A program made the translations under genes and the position numbers. DNA of 64,000 nucleotides from C7867-006 sp035438705 (GTDB lineage: Bacteria; Patescibacteriota; Minisyncoccia; Phycocordibacterales; DATDWN01), in contig DAORIV010000002.1 in assembly GCA_035438705.1 (NCBI GenBank), positions 1 through 64,000 of the forward strand, written 5' to 3'. Every line of letters starts with the position of its first letter. Position 1 is the stretch's first letter. Shown here piece after piece: positions 1 to 8,069 of the stretch. The notes under the pieces were generated by a model. That model was given only the letters and a program-made list of their open reading frames with translations, made no database searches and was not told where the DNA came from.

Positions 1-602
1 GGGTGAAAAATAATTTCTCCAAGCCATACATAGAAATATGGCTGGAGTTAAACGGCGTGTGTGTAAACAGTGTGGACCCCTTACCTAAAACAACATACTC
101 ATCTGTACAGAAAACTCGCTCGTTTCATCCAAACACAAACGACAAAGTATTTCTTTTATCGCAAATATCCAAACACACAGAGGAGGCTTGTCGCAAAGCT
201 CGGCATTATAACCTTGTGCCGAAAAAGTTTTCTTTCTTTTTGAAAACAAAAGATTTTAAATATTTTTCGCATACAGTAGTTCTTTCGGCACCAACCAACG
301 CACCAGAAACTCTAGTCAGTATCGCTAAGTTTCATTTTGCAAAACTCTGGCGCACAGGTGTGCTGTACCGTACCACAGGAGTCACACTTCACGAGCTAGA
401 ACCAGAGGATGTAAAACAAGGGGACTTGTTTAGCACAGTAGAGAAGGCAACAAAGTTTGAAACCATACATAAACAGATAGACAATCTAGAGAAAAAGTTT
501 GGTAAAGGTGTGGTGCATCTCGGCAGTACCGACAAAGCAATAAAAACTAAAACACTCGGGACCGACTCGGATGATCTCGATAGGGACTTACTTTTCCTAT
601 AA
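1..602 (+). CDS. dinB: Y-family DNA polymerase (DinB/UmuC type), C-terminal part
   Basis: The reading frame enters from the left edge, so only about the last 199 residues are visible. They resemble the C-terminal little-finger domain of translesion polymerases, including a short motif around KTRSFHPNTND, where the family has a conserved (S)-x-TF segment before the DNA-contacting domain, and the KFSFFLKTKDFKYFSHT strand. These enzymes copy past damaged bases. The catalytic palm with its acidic metal ligands lies outside the window. The GTG at position 3 is only the first in-frame start-like codon and is not the true start, because the family is usually 350-420 residues. Family assignment is good. 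DinB versus UmuC cannot be separated from this fragment. Confidence 0.8.
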   Translation, partial: VKNNFSKPYIEIWLELNGVCVNSVDPLPKTTYSSVQKTRSFHPNTNDKVFLLSQISKHTEEACRKARHYNLVPKKFSFFLKTKDFKYFSHTVVLSAPTNAPETLVSIAKFHFAKLWRTGVLYRTTGVTLHELEPEDVKQGDLFSTVEKATKFETIHKQIDNLEKKFGKGVVHLGSTDKAIKTKTLGTDSDDLDRDLLFL

Positions 603-618
603 GTGGTACAATGTAGAT

Positions 619-1332
619 ATGAAAACAACAACCAAAATCATCATAATTCTTGTGGTTCTAGTATCTTTGGTTTACCTGTTTAACAGGCAAAATAGTGCTG
701 ATGTAGAACAAACATCGGATAGTGTGCCGTTACCTTCGGATTTCTTGTCAGTAAGACCTGGAGTAAGTGCTTTGCCTACACAATCTATATCAGAAGAAGA
801 AAAGCAAGGTTTACTATATATGCGAGAGGAGGAGAAACTAGCTCGAGATGTTTACATAACACTATTCGAGAAGTGGGGAGTGCCAATATTTTCAAATATT
901 TCACAAAGTGAACAAACTCACACCGAAGCCGTGCGAGCGATACTTGTGAAATATAATATTAAAGATCCGGTAACTAACGATGCTGTGGGAGTGTTTGTAA
1001 ATGCAGAACTGAAAAAACTTTTTGATGATCTAGTAAAAAGAGGAGAAGTTTCTGTAGAAGAAGCACTGTCTGTCGGGGCGTTTATTGAAGACCTAGACAT
1101 AAAAGATTTACAAAATAATATTTCTAAAACAGATAACGAGGATATCAAACTGGTATATGAAAACTTGATGCGAGGATCTAGAAACCATTTGAGGTCTTTT
1201 GTTTCTCAGTTGAAGTCTCGAGGAGTTACATATAAGCCAGAATACATAACAGCGCAGGAGTATGAAAGCATAATAGCGTCACCGAAAGAAACTGGTTCAG
1301 GCGGAACTGGAAGAGGCTGGGGGAATAATTAA
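619..1332 (+). CDS. DUF2202 (ferritin-like) membrane-anchored protein
   Basis: Residues 5-20 form a hydrophobic N-terminal anchor or signal segment. A linker follows, then a helical DUF2202 domain at roughly residues 55-215, with the typical LLYMREEEKLARDVY opening and a QTHTEAV helix. DUF2202 proteins have a ferritin-like four-helix fold and may bind metal, but no reaction is established. I chose the ATG at 619 because a TACAAT -10 box (607-612) ends exactly 6 nt before it. An upstream in-frame ATG at 571 overlaps the preceding gene and has no promoter. The C-terminus is glycine-rich (GSGGTGRGWGNN). Likely exported and membrane-tethered. Confidence 0.8.
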   Translation: MKTTTKIIIILVVLVSLVYLFNRQNSADVEQTSDSVPLPSDFLSVRPGVSALPTQSISEEEKQGLLYMREEEKLARDVYITLFEKWGVPIFSNISQSEQTHTEAVRAILVKYNIKDPVTNDAVGVFVNAELKKLFDDLVKRGEVSVEEALSVGAFIEDLDIKDLQNNISKTDNEDIKLVYENLMRGSRNHLRSFVSQLKSRGVTYKPEYITAQEYESIIASPKETGSGGTGRGWGNN

Positions 1333-1350
1333 CTTTTAATAAAAATAAAA

Positions 1351-1389
1351 CCACCTCCCGAACAGCAACATATGTGCTGGGGGAGGTGG
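1351..1389 (-). terminator. Terminator of the 1393-1839 gene
   Basis: On the minus strand CCACCTCCC and GGGAGGTGG pair around an inner CAGCA/TGCTG stem, and a T-rich run follows. There is no T-run on the plus strand, so it serves the minus-strand gene. Confidence 0.8.
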
Positions 1390-1392
1390 GGT

Positions 1393-1839
1393 CTAGCGAA
1401 GGGCTTGCGCCACTGCGTTTGCGTCGGCGTTGTCGACGGTGACGATGAGAACATCGCGCTTCCCGAAGAACATCATGTTCTCGGTGTAGCATGACGCCTG
1501 CAGAACGTTGCGAGCGACGCTTCCTCGGATCTTGCGAAGGGGAGCAGGGAGCTCGCTTGAAGCGATCTCCACAGTCTTTCCGCTTGAGTTCAGGATCCAG
1601 ATGGACCCTGACTTCTCGTCCTGGCCGATGGGCATCGTCTTCGGACGGAAGGTGACGATGCCCGATGCCGAGTGGTTGCCGAGCTTCTTCTCGAAGCTCT
1701 CACACATCCCCGCAAACGACTCGTCGCTTACGGTGACCATCGGCACGTAGGACGTGGTGTCCACCGTGATCTCGGTCTGAGCGCCAGCCTTTCCGTGAAT
1801 CGCCAGAGTGAAAAGGGCGAAGAACAGTACGGTTTTCAT
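1393..1839 (-). CDS. Small secreted protein of unknown function (SD-type cassette)
   Basis: This 148-residue protein begins with a clear signal peptide (hydrophobic core, then GKAGA followed by Q, a plausible signal-peptidase I site near residue 20). The mature part has two cysteines and no family I recognise. The gene is much richer in GC than its neighbours and uses codons such as CGC, GCG and GTC that the flanking genes avoid. It has its own promoter, a strong GGAGG ribosome-binding site ahead of the ATG and its own terminator. It therefore forms a free-standing transcription unit opposed to its neighbours, and transfer from another genome is plausible. Confidence 0.75.
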   Translation of the reverse strand: MKTVLFFALFTLAIHGKAGAQTEITVDTTSYVPMVTVSDESFAGMCESFEKKLGNHSASGIVTFRPKTMPIGQDEKSGSIWILNSSGKTVEIASSELPAPLRKIRGSVARNVLQASCYTENMMFFGKRDVLIVTVDNADANAVAQALR

Positions 1840-1857
1840 GCGTATCCTCCGTGTATA

Positions 1858-1886
1858 ATAATAGCATATTTAATGCTAAAAGTCAA
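1858..1886 (-). promoter_or_regulatory. Sigma-70-type promoter of the 1393-1839 gene
   Basis: Read on the minus strand: -35 TTGACT (1881-1886), 17-nt spacer, -10 TATTAT (1858-1863), then the SD GGAGG and the ATG. It is close to full consensus. Confidence 0.8.
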
Positions 1887-1907
1887 TAGTATAAAAAAGT
1901 ACCTAAT

Positions 1908-2327
1908 TTACTTATCTGAAGAAAAATTTTTTTGTTGAATAAAAAATAATGTGATTATAGTCGCACCGCAGAACCAAATAATCCATGCAGTTGCAAACAT
2001 GAGTGTCTCACCAGTGGCTTGATACATTTCAGGTTTATAAGTAAGTGTTAAACCATGTAGTAATCCAACTACTGCTACTATTAAGTTAATAGCAGGATAA
2101 ACTTGCTTCTCTGTTAGCTTTAAAACTTTTGTTACACCTTTTATTGCAAGGAAAGTTACCGGGAAACTAAAGATAAAAATTATAAGGCTTCCCATTCCAC
2201 CCCAGTATGAAAAATAGTTAAAGAGTCTAACAATACGAATGCCGTTGTACCAAAATACCAAAGAAAGTAACAGTAATACCGGAAGTTGCCAAGAAACAAA
2301 ACCAAACTTATTAAAAAAATTATTCAT
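1908..2327 (-). CDS. Polytopic membrane protein of unknown function
   Basis: This protein of about 139 residues has four predicted hydrophobic helices (around residues 10-28, 40-60, 75-95 and 110-133) separated by short polar loops. I recognise no family motif. The start is placed at the ATG giving MNNFFNKFG, because TATAAT on the minus strand ends 7 nt upstream. The in-frame ATG three codons earlier overlaps that -10 box. It has AT-rich core-style sequence and no SD, unlike the orphan to its right on the map. Confidence 0.6.
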   Translation of the reverse strand: MNNFFNKFGFVSWQLPVLLLLSLVFWYNGIRIVRLFNYFSYWGGMGSLIIFIFSFPVTFLAIKGVTKVLKLTEKQVYPAINLIVAVVGLLHGLTLTYKPEMYQATGETLMFATAWIIWFCGATIITLFFIQQKNFSSDK

Positions 2328-2391
2328 TAATATCATTATAAAGGTTATTCCATTTATTATCCAAGCTAATTTTTGCTACAATATAGTCTAT

Positions 2392-3297
2392 ATGAAAAAA
2401 ATAATACCGCATTTATGGTTTGATAAGGAGGCGAAAGAATCTGCAGAGTTTTATGTATCTGTTTTTCCTAATTCAAAAATTAAAAATCATAGTGTAATAA
2501 AAGGCACTCCAAGTGGTGACTGCGATATTATGTCTTATGACCTCGGTGGTGAACCATTTATGTCTATATCGGCGGGACCATACTTTAAAATAAACCCATC
2601 GGTTTCTTTCATGGTGAATTTTGATCCTAGTAAAGATCCAAATGCAAAAGAGAATCTTACTAAGACTTGGGAGAAACTTGTGGAAGGTGGAAAGGTGATG
2701 ATGGAGCTAGCTGAATATCCGTTTAGTAAATGGTACGGTTTCTGTGAAGATAAGTACGGTGTTTCATGGCAACTTATTCTGACTAACCCTGGTGGAGAAG
2801 ACAGACCATTTATTATTCCTTCACTTCTTTTTGTTGGGGCGTCATATGGAAAAGCAGAGACAGCGGTGGACTACTATCTTTCAGTTTTCAAAGATTCTAA
2901 GTTGGGCACAAGAGTTAAATATGAAACTGATCAGGGTCCAAATAAGGCTGGAACAGTTATGTTTTCAGATTTTAAACTTTGGGAAACTTGGTTTACTGCT
3001 ATGGATGGAGGGGGCGAACACAAGTTTGCTTTTAATGAGGCAATTTCTTTTATTGTGAATTGCGAAACTCAGGAAGAAATAGACTACTTTTGGGAAAAAC
3101 TTTCAGCTGTGCCAGAAGCAGAGCAATGTGGCTGGCTTAAAGATAAGTTCGGGGTTTCTTGGCAGATAGTTCCGACAAGAATGAATGAAATGATGGGTAA
3201 GGGAACTCCAGAACAGAACAAACGTGTGACTGAGGCATTTCTGAAAATGAAAAAGTTTGATATTAAAAAATTAGAAGAAGCATATAATAATCAATAA
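2392..3297 (+). CDS. Tandem VOC-fold protein (PhnB / 3-demethylubiquinone methyltransferase-like)
   Basis: Two VOC/glyoxalase-like modules lie in tandem (about residues 1-135 and 140-285). Each contains the FY/YY-x-SVF motif (residues about 20 and 160) and a GVSWQ strand near its end (KYGVSWQL and KFGVSWQI). This matches the 3-dmu-9_3-mt/PhnB group. Members bind metals or small ligands, but the actual substrate is unknown and no methyltransferase motif is present. The ATG at 2392 is chosen because an extended -10 (TGCTACAAT) lies just upstream. An earlier in-frame ATG would overlap the divergent membrane gene. A START-like gene follows after 10 nt, so the two are probably co-transcribed. Confidence 0.85.
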   Translation: MKKIIPHLWFDKEAKESAEFYVSVFPNSKIKNHSVIKGTPSGDCDIMSYDLGGEPFMSISAGPYFKINPSVSFMVNFDPSKDPNAKENLTKTWEKLVEGGKVMMELAEYPFSKWYGFCEDKYGVSWQLILTNPGGEDRPFIIPSLLFVGASYGKAETAVDYYLSVFKDSKLGTRVKYETDQGPNKAGTVMFSDFKLWETWFTAMDGGGEHKFAFNEAISFIVNCETQEEIDYFWEKLSAVPEAEQCGWLKDKFGVSWQIVPTRMNEMMGKGTPEQNKRVTEAFLKMKKFDIKKLEEAYNNQ

Positions 3298-3307
3298 AAT
3301 ATAAAAT

Positions 3308-3763
3308 ATGAAAAAATTAAATTTAGATATACATATAAATGCAAGTCAGGAAAAAGTTTGGGATACAATAGTAGATGATAAAAAATACCGAGAGTGGACA
3401 TCTGTGTTTCAACCAACATCTTACTTTGAAGGTGGCTGGAATACTGGAGACAAAATATATTTTATTGGCATAGATGAAAAGGGTGAGAAAGGTGGAATGG
3501 TTTCAGAAATAGCAGAAAGCAGGAAGCCAGAATATATTTCAATAAGACACTTGGGATACATGCAAAATGGTGTTGAAGATACTACAAGTGATGCAGTAAA
3601 AGCATGGACCCCAGCATACGAGAACTACACCATAGAAAAAGAAGGAGAAGGTTCAAAATTTATTTTGATGCAAGACATAGAGGACCAATATGAACAAATG
3701 TTTGGAGAAATGTGGCCAAAAGCGATGGAGAAGATAAAAGAAATCTCTGAAAGAGTTGATTAA
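3308..3763 (+). CDS. SRPBCC (AHSA1/START-like) domain protein
   Basis: A single SRPBCC domain spans nearly all 151 residues. It starts with the typical I-x-INASQEKVWDTI strand and helix, has a central W-x-T-G-D strand pair, and ends with a long helix (MFGEMWPKAMEKIKEI). The fold makes a deep hydrophobic pocket for ligands. The biological ligand cannot be read from sequence. It lies 10 nt after the VOC gene and 2 nt before the metalloprotease gene, consistent with a short operon. PhnB-like and AHSA1-like genes are often neighbours in bacteria. Confidence 0.8.
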   Translation: MKKLNLDIHINASQEKVWDTIVDDKKYREWTSVFQPTSYFEGGWNTGDKIYFIGIDEKGEKGGMVSEIAESRKPEYISIRHLGYMQNGVEDTTSDAVKAWTPAYENYTIEKEGEGSKFILMQDIEDQYEQMFGEMWPKAMEKIKEISERVD

Positions 3764-3765
3764 AA

Positions 3766-4692
3766 ATGAGCAGAATAATTAACTATATTTTTCTTGGGAC
3801 AGTTCTAGTTGTAGGTTTTGTCTACAAAGATGTTCTTTCGAATGTGTGGATTCAATCTTTTAACAGATACTTTCCGTGTAAGTATCCTATATCATATTCA
3901 ATAGGTAGCTTTGATACTAGGTTTGGTATTAGTGAAGAGTTTTTCTTGGAAGCTTTGAAAGATGCTGAGAAAATGTGGGAAACTTCGATAAACAAAGATT
4001 TATTTAGATACAAGGAAGACGGAGGACTTAAGGTGAATTTAATTTTTGATGAGAGACAGCAAGTGACTACAGAGTTGAAAAAAATAGAGAATAATGTGGA
4101 GAACACGAAAAGTAACTATGATTCTCTTAAAATAGAATACGATAAGCTCGTTGCAAATTATGAAATAGAGAAAAAACAATATCAGCTGAGACTGTCAGCT
4201 TTTGAAAGTAAAAAAGATGCCTATGATGCAGAAGTTGCAAAAGTAAATAGTCGCGGTGGTGGCAACAAAGAAACAGTTGCAAGACTAAATACAGAAAAAA
4301 ACTACTTAATAAGTGAAATGAACTCATTGAATTCTCTTCAATACAAATTAAACAATGATGTAAAGAAAATAAATTCACTTTCTGAAACCTTAAACACATT
4401 AGTAAAAAATTTGAATTTGAATGTAAACAAGTTCAACACTATTGGTGATTCTTTAGGAGAAGAGTTTGAAGAGGGGGTGTATGTTAGTGATAGAGAAGGA
4501 AGAAAAATAGACATATATCAGTTTGATAACCGAACAAAACTTGTAAGACTTCTTGCGCACGAACTCGGACATGCTTTGGGACTAGATCATAATGATGATT
4601 CGAAGGCTATAATGTATAGACTAAACAATGGTGTAAATGAAAAACTAACAGCTACAGATTTAATGGATTTGAAAGAACTTTGTGGTATTTAA
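3766..4692 (+). CDS. Membrane-anchored coiled-coil zinc metalloprotease (matrixin-like)
   Basis: An N-terminal hydrophobic segment (residues 5-20) is followed by the start of the protease fold (about 45-95). A long charged coiled-coil insertion comes next (about 100-225), and then the zinc site AHELGHALGLDH near residue 266. This is the HExxHxxGxxH signature of metzincins, followed by the IMYR Met-turn expected for matrixins. The active site probably faces the outside. The coiled coil lies inside the catalytic domain, between the first strands and the zinc helix, which is unusual for matrixins. The substrate is unknown. Confidence 0.85.
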   Translation: MSRIINYIFLGTVLVVGFVYKDVLSNVWIQSFNRYFPCKYPISYSIGSFDTRFGISEEFFLEALKDAEKMWETSINKDLFRYKEDGGLKVNLIFDERQQVTTELKKIENNVENTKSNYDSLKIEYDKLVANYEIEKKQYQLRLSAFESKKDAYDAEVAKVNSRGGGNKETVARLNTEKNYLISEMNSLNSLQYKLNNDVKKINSLSETLNTLVKNLNLNVNKFNTIGDSLGEEFEEGVYVSDREGRKIDIYQFDNRTKLVRLLAHELGHALGLDHNDDSKAIMYRLNNGVNEKLTATDLMDLKELCGI

Positions 4693-4706
4693 TTTTCTCA
4701 ATAGTG

Positions 4707-4734
4707 TTGTGTAATATTTTTAGTTGTGTATAAT
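4707..4734 (+). promoter_or_regulatory. Promoter of the first sigma-factor gene
   Basis: -35 TTGTGT (4707-4712), 16-nt spacer, -10 TATAAT (4729-4734). The second sigma gene has nearly the same layout (TTGTGA, 16 nt, TATAAT). Confidence 0.7.
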
Positions 4735-4760
4735 TCTCTCCGGACAAAAAACAAGGGAGA

Positions 4761-5693
4761 GTGCTTTTGTTGCAGATTCATGCAGAGGTTTCAGCTGGAG
4801 CTAAAGAGTTTCCGGTTTACAGTGCAGAACAAGAAAGGGAGATTTTTGCGAGGTACCAGCAGACTCGTGATGTTGATACGAGAAACACGATCTTCATGCA
4901 CAACACTAGGCTTGTAACCCCAATCGCCATGAAGCATTTGGGTAGAAGTCCGGTGATGGAGCTGAAGGACTTGGTTTCAGAAGGAAATCTTGGGCTCATT
5001 AAGGCAATTGATGGTTATCGGTTGTCTTGGGGAACTAGGTTTTCCACTTTTGCCGTTACGGTGATCGATCAAACAATTTCCAAGGCCGTGACGAACACTG
5101 GTCGATGGACCAGGATTCCTGCAGACATGCTGACCAGAATTCGTGAGATGGTTCAGCGTGAAAAAGAGTATCGTGAAAAAAACGGAGAGTATCCGGATTA
5201 CCAGACTTTGTTTGGTTTGATGGATCTTTCTGAAAAAACGTTTCAGACAGTTTTCCATGCCCGTCGAGTCGCAACTGTTACCAGTTTTGAGGATCTAGTG
5301 GACAGGCTAGTGAGTGGAGAAAAAAGGGATGACTTATCTATCGAAGATATTTTGAATCTCGGTACAGACGAGACTGTAATTGGTTTTTCTGCACGACTTG
5401 AAGTGCTGAAGATTATCGAAGGGGTCGAACAGATCCAAAGTCTCGTGAGAGCTCGTTATAGTGCAATTGATGCTGAAATCTATTTGCGCTATTACGGCTT
5501 CAATGATAAGTCGTTCAAAAGAGAGAGCGCCAGTTCCCTTGCTCAAAGGTTTGGGGTTACCAAGCAAAGAGTTGAGCAAGTTAGGCAAACTTGCAACAAG
5601 GCCGTTAGGAAAAACATTCCTGGCGTGATGCTTTGTGATTTCTCTGAAGAAAGGTGGTCGGCACTCGTAGAGCTTTCCTTAGCCTTTTTGTAG
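4761..5693 (+). CDS. RNA polymerase sigma factor, sigma-70 family, divergent
   Basis: A 310-residue factor with recognisable region 2 (core binding, LVSEGNLGLIKAIDGY; -10 recognition around TRFSTFAVTVIDQTIS), region 3 (about 130-165) and a region 4 helix-turn-helix (SASSLAQRFGVTKQRVEQVR). Region 2.4 departs from the usual ATWWIRQAI motif, so it may read a different -10 element or be weakly melting. An SD (AGGGAG) lies just upstream. The GTG at 4761 is very close to it, and the TTG codons at 4767 or 4770 would give better spacing. The gene has its own promoter and terminator and sits directly before a second sigma gene. Codon use matches the SD-type orphans and not the core genes. Confidence 0.85.
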   Translation: MLLLQIHAEVSAGAKEFPVYSAEQEREIFARYQQTRDVDTRNTIFMHNTRLVTPIAMKHLGRSPVMELKDLVSEGNLGLIKAIDGYRLSWGTRFSTFAVTVIDQTISKAVTNTGRWTRIPADMLTRIREMVQREKEYREKNGEYPDYQTLFGLMDLSEKTFQTVFHARRVATVTSFEDLVDRLVSGEKRDDLSIEDILNLGTDETVIGFSARLEVLKIIEGVEQIQSLVRARYSAIDAEIYLRYYGFNDKSFKRESASSLAQRFGVTKQRVEQVRQTCNKAVRKNIPGVMLCDFSEERWSALVELSLAFL

Positions 5694-5711
5694 GTTCTTT
5701 TGTGGTTACTT

Positions 5712-5746
5712 GAGAGCTGATGACGCTTCGCGTTGTCAGCTCTTCT
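5712..5746 (+). terminator. Terminator between the two sigma genes
   Basis: GAGCTGATGACGC and GCGTTGTCAGCTC form a long hairpin with a TTCG loop, followed by a T-rich stretch. Confidence 0.75.
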
Positions 5747-5752
5747 GCTTTG

Positions 5753-5780
5753 TTGTGAAATAATTGCAAATATGTATAAT
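5753..5780 (+). promoter_or_regulatory. Promoter of the second sigma-factor gene
   Basis: -35 TTGTGA (5753-5758), 16-nt spacer, -10 TATAAT (5775-5780). About 30 nt of leader carries the SD AGGGGGT. Confidence 0.7.
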
Positions 5781-5817
5781 CAATTGTGGAATATGTAGCT
5801 TAATCAAGGGGGTACAG

Positions 5818-6852
5818 ATGCAAGAAGATGTGCTTACAGGGGAACAGGCTCTTTTCGAGCTTGGAAGTGGTGCCAGTTTTCCTTTTCAGGAACAAACTGA
5901 AAATCCTGAAAATAGCAGGAAGGGGTCAGGTCGGATCGACAGACTTCTCAATCACTTAATTATTGAAAAATATTTGAAGGATTGCAGAGAGTTGCCAGTT
6001 TTAGATAAAGATGAGGAGAAGCGACTCTTTGAAGAGTATGTGCAGACACGTGACCCTGAACTTCGTTCTCGACTCATTCGTCACAACCTTCGTTTAGTTG
6101 TGGCTATTGCGAAAAGAACGTCACACATACCGTCTGAACTCATGGACATGATTCAAAACGGTAACATGGGTCTGTTTGTCGCAGTAGAAAAGTTCGATCC
6201 AAAAACTGGAAATGCTTTCTCCACATACGCAACTTGGTGGATAAGGCAGAGCATTTATCGTTGCTTCGAGAAAACTGGTAGGACGATTCGTGTGCCTACC
6301 CATATGTCCACTGAAGTCTGGAAACTCTCAAAGCTTGTGAGAAGTTTCGAAAAAACTCATGGTCGCACTCCAAGTGACGATGAGATTATGACGATGTGGG
6401 GATATACCAAAGTGACCCTTAAGAAGATTCGCAGAGTCGAAGACATAGGTCATGAGGTTTCTCTAAGTCAACCAGTGAAACTCTCCGATAAGACAAACGG
6501 GGGGCTTTCACTGGAGTCACATCTTAGTGTGAGCCACAAGGGTCATCAAATTTCCATTGAGGCTCGTGCTGAACTGGAAACTGCTTTGGAAGAAGTCGAG
6601 CAGTTTAAACAAATAGTGAGAGGGGTTTCACCAGATTATCAAGCAGACAGATTGTTTTGTTTGTTTGGTATCGACGATGATACTTTCGAGCGCAAACTGC
6701 CTGAGGTGGTTGGAGTGAAGTACGGTGTTTCGAGACAACGCATTTGTCAGCATGAAGAAGAAATTTTGCGTCGTCTCAAGATGAAGAGGGGAGAAGTTCT
6801 TCGTCTCCTGGAAAAGGTTACCTTGCTCAGAGAATTGGTTTCCACTTTGTAA
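5818..6852 (+). CDS. RNA polymerase sigma factor, RpoD-like
   Basis: This 344-residue sigma-70-family factor has region 1.2 (DCRELPVLDKDEEKRLFEEY), region 2 with the standard FSTYATWWIRQSI motif for -10 binding and melting, TIRVPTHM leading into region 3, and a C-terminal region 4 helix-turn-helix (KYGVSRQRICQHEEEILRRL). The start is set at the ATG at 5818 because AGGGGGT lies 4 nt upstream. A TTG 54 nt earlier sits within the promoter. Region 4.1 is unusual in sequence. It may be the housekeeping factor or an alternative one, and I cannot tell without the rest of the genome. It has its own promoter and terminator. Confidence 0.85.
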   Translation: MQEDVLTGEQALFELGSGASFPFQEQTENPENSRKGSGRIDRLLNHLIIEKYLKDCRELPVLDKDEEKRLFEEYVQTRDPELRSRLIRHNLRLVVAIAKRTSHIPSELMDMIQNGNMGLFVAVEKFDPKTGNAFSTYATWWIRQSIYRCFEKTGRTIRVPTHMSTEVWKLSKLVRSFEKTHGRTPSDDEIMTMWGYTKVTLKKIRRVEDIGHEVSLSQPVKLSDKTNGGLSLESHLSVSHKGHQISIEARAELETALEEVEQFKQIVRGVSPDYQADRLFCLFGIDDDTFERKLPEVVGVKYGVSRQRICQHEEEILRRLKMKRGEVLRLLEKVTLLRELVSTL

Positions 6853-6875
6853 TAAAGCGAAAGGTTGTGTTAATT

Positions 6876-6914
6876 AGGACTGACAGAGCTTGTATAGGTT
6901 CGTCAGTCCTTTTG
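6876..6914 (+). terminator. Terminator after the second sigma gene
   Basis: AGGACTGAC and GTCAGTCCT pair around a 17-nt loop, followed by TTTTG. Confidence 0.75.
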
Positions 6915-6931
6915 TTATATAATATTTTTCT

Positions 6932-7603
6932 ATGGATATTAAAAATTTATTGTTAGGTTTTTTTGTTACAGGATTAGTAATAGTCGGGGGATATTATTTC
7001 TTTAAAAGTGATAAGTCGGGAGATAATGTGGTGCCACAACAGAATTTGGGTTACAGTACTACAACCCCTATTTTCGAAGACGGTATACTACCTTCGGAAG
7101 ATAAGCCAATTGTTAATGAGCCAATTAAAAAAACAAAAAATATGATTACACTAGAAACAAATTATGGAAAAATAGTTTTTGAAACTTATAATGATGATGC
7201 ACCAAACACAGTAAACAATTTCGTAACGCTTGCTAAAAAAGGTTTCTACGATGGGCTTACATTTCACAGAGTCATAAAAGGATTCATGATACAAGGTGGA
7301 GATCCAAATGGAAATGGAACTGGTGGTCCAGGATATAAATTTGCAGATGAGCTTAATCCAGCAACACCTTCATATAAAGCAGGATATAAAAGAGGTGTAG
7401 TTGCGATGGCTAATGCGGGCCCAAACACAAACGGTAGTCAATTTTTCATAATGCATGCCGACTATCCGCTACCAAATGCGTACACCATTTTCGGTAAGGT
7501 TGTGGAGGGATTGGATGTTGTAGATAAGATAGCTAGTGTGCAGGTTGGAGCAAATGATAAGCCGGTAGCACCAGTAACAATGACAAAAGTAACAGCAGAG
7601 TAA
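6932..7603 (+). CDS. Membrane-anchored cyclophilin-type peptidyl-prolyl isomerase
   Basis: A hydrophobic N-terminal segment (residues 5-24) and a linker precede a cyclophilin domain (about 70-222). The catalytic core is clear: FHRVIKGFMIQGGDP, GVVAMANAGPNTNGSQFFI and a following F-x-KVVEGLDVVDKI. These enzymes speed cis-trans isomerisation of proline bonds. The anchor suggests action on exported proteins at the cell surface. TATAAT (6918-6923) ends 8 nt before the ATG and there is no SD, so the mRNA is probably leaderless or nearly so. It ends in a two-way terminator shared with the facing orphan gene. Confidence 0.93.
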   Translation: MDIKNLLLGFFVTGLVIVGGYYFFKSDKSGDNVVPQQNLGYSTTTPIFEDGILPSEDKPIVNEPIKKTKNMITLETNYGKIVFETYNDDAPNTVNNFVTLAKKGFYDGLTFHRVIKGFMIQGGDPNGNGTGGPGYKFADELNPATPSYKAGYKRGVVAMANAGPNTNGSQFFIMHADYPLPNAYTIFGKVVEGLDVVDKIASVQVGANDKPVAPVTMTKVTAE

Positions 7604-7630
7604 CTTCAAATTTAAAACTTCACACAACAG

Positions 7631-7662
7631 AAATGGCACCGTTTGACCGGTGCCATTTTTTA
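7631..7662. terminator. Bidirectional terminator
   Basis: AATGGCACCG and CGGTGCCATT form a perfect stem with a 6-nt loop, and T-runs flank it on both strands. It separates the cyclophilin gene from the convergent orphan. Confidence 0.85.
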
Positions 7663-7875
7663 TCTACCGCAGTCTCGACACTTTGCTTTGAGTGGTGAGG
7701 GGTCGATAGATACAGGGTACGTAAAGCTGATTCTGAAGAAAAATCCGTCATGAAAAACCAGACTTTTGAAGTGATGTGTGCAAAGGTCCTCAAAGACAGG
7801 TTCAGGGCCCTTTTGGATGGTGAGACGGATCATTTCAGGCAGATAGTCCATATTTACGTTAACATCCTGTGTCAT
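7660..7875 (-). CDS. 71-residue protein of unknown function with C-terminal CxxC (SD-type cassette)
   Basis: This is a small soluble protein with no family I recognise. It ends in CRDCGR, which together with an earlier Cys-x-His-His (CTHH) could bind zinc. The ATG has an AGGAGG ribosome-binding site 5 nt upstream, and a near-consensus promoter precedes it. Base composition is richer in GC than the neighbouring genes. It forms an isolated transcription unit running against the cyclophilin gene. Confidence 0.7.
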   Translation of the reverse strand: MTQDVNVNMDYLPEMIRLTIQKGPEPVFEDLCTHHFKSLVFHDGFFFRISFTYPVSIDPSPLKAKCRDCGR

Positions 7876-7892
7876 GTTCTCCTCCTAGGTTA

Positions 7893-7920
7893 AGTATATT
7901 TATTAAACTAGTTCAGTCAA
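7893..7920 (-). promoter_or_regulatory. Promoter of the 7660-7875 gene
   Basis: Minus strand: -35 TTGACT (7915-7920), 16-nt spacer, -10 TATACT (7893-7898), then the SD AGGAGG. Confidence 0.75.
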
Positions 7921-7928
7921 ACACTACC

Positions 7929-8069
7929 TTGACTTTTGCTTATAAAAGGTGCTATAATACAACCAATGTAAGTTTCTCAATTGTTTTCGCATTTTCATTT
8001 TGAAAGTTAGAAAAAGGAGAGAGTGCTAGTCGCCTTACAGTTTAAAATAAAGACTAGGTAAAAAAATAA
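7929..8069 (+). promoter_or_regulatory. Promoter and long leader of the RRM-protein gene
   Basis: -35 TTGACT (7929-7934), 18-nt spacer, -10 TATAAT (7953-7958). This leaves an untranslated leader of about 105 nt, which is rare here since most core genes have almost none. The leader contains CTAGTC/GACTAG arms (8026-8031, 8052-8057), and an AAGGAG lies far from the start codon. Cold-shock and RNA-binding protein genes often have regulatory leaders. Such a role here is inferred. Confidence 0.55.

Noticed and set aside
389..631. Minus-strand open frame over the polymerase tail and the next gene start
   Set aside because: It is a shadow of the real plus-strand gene, with no promoter, SD or recognisable protein.
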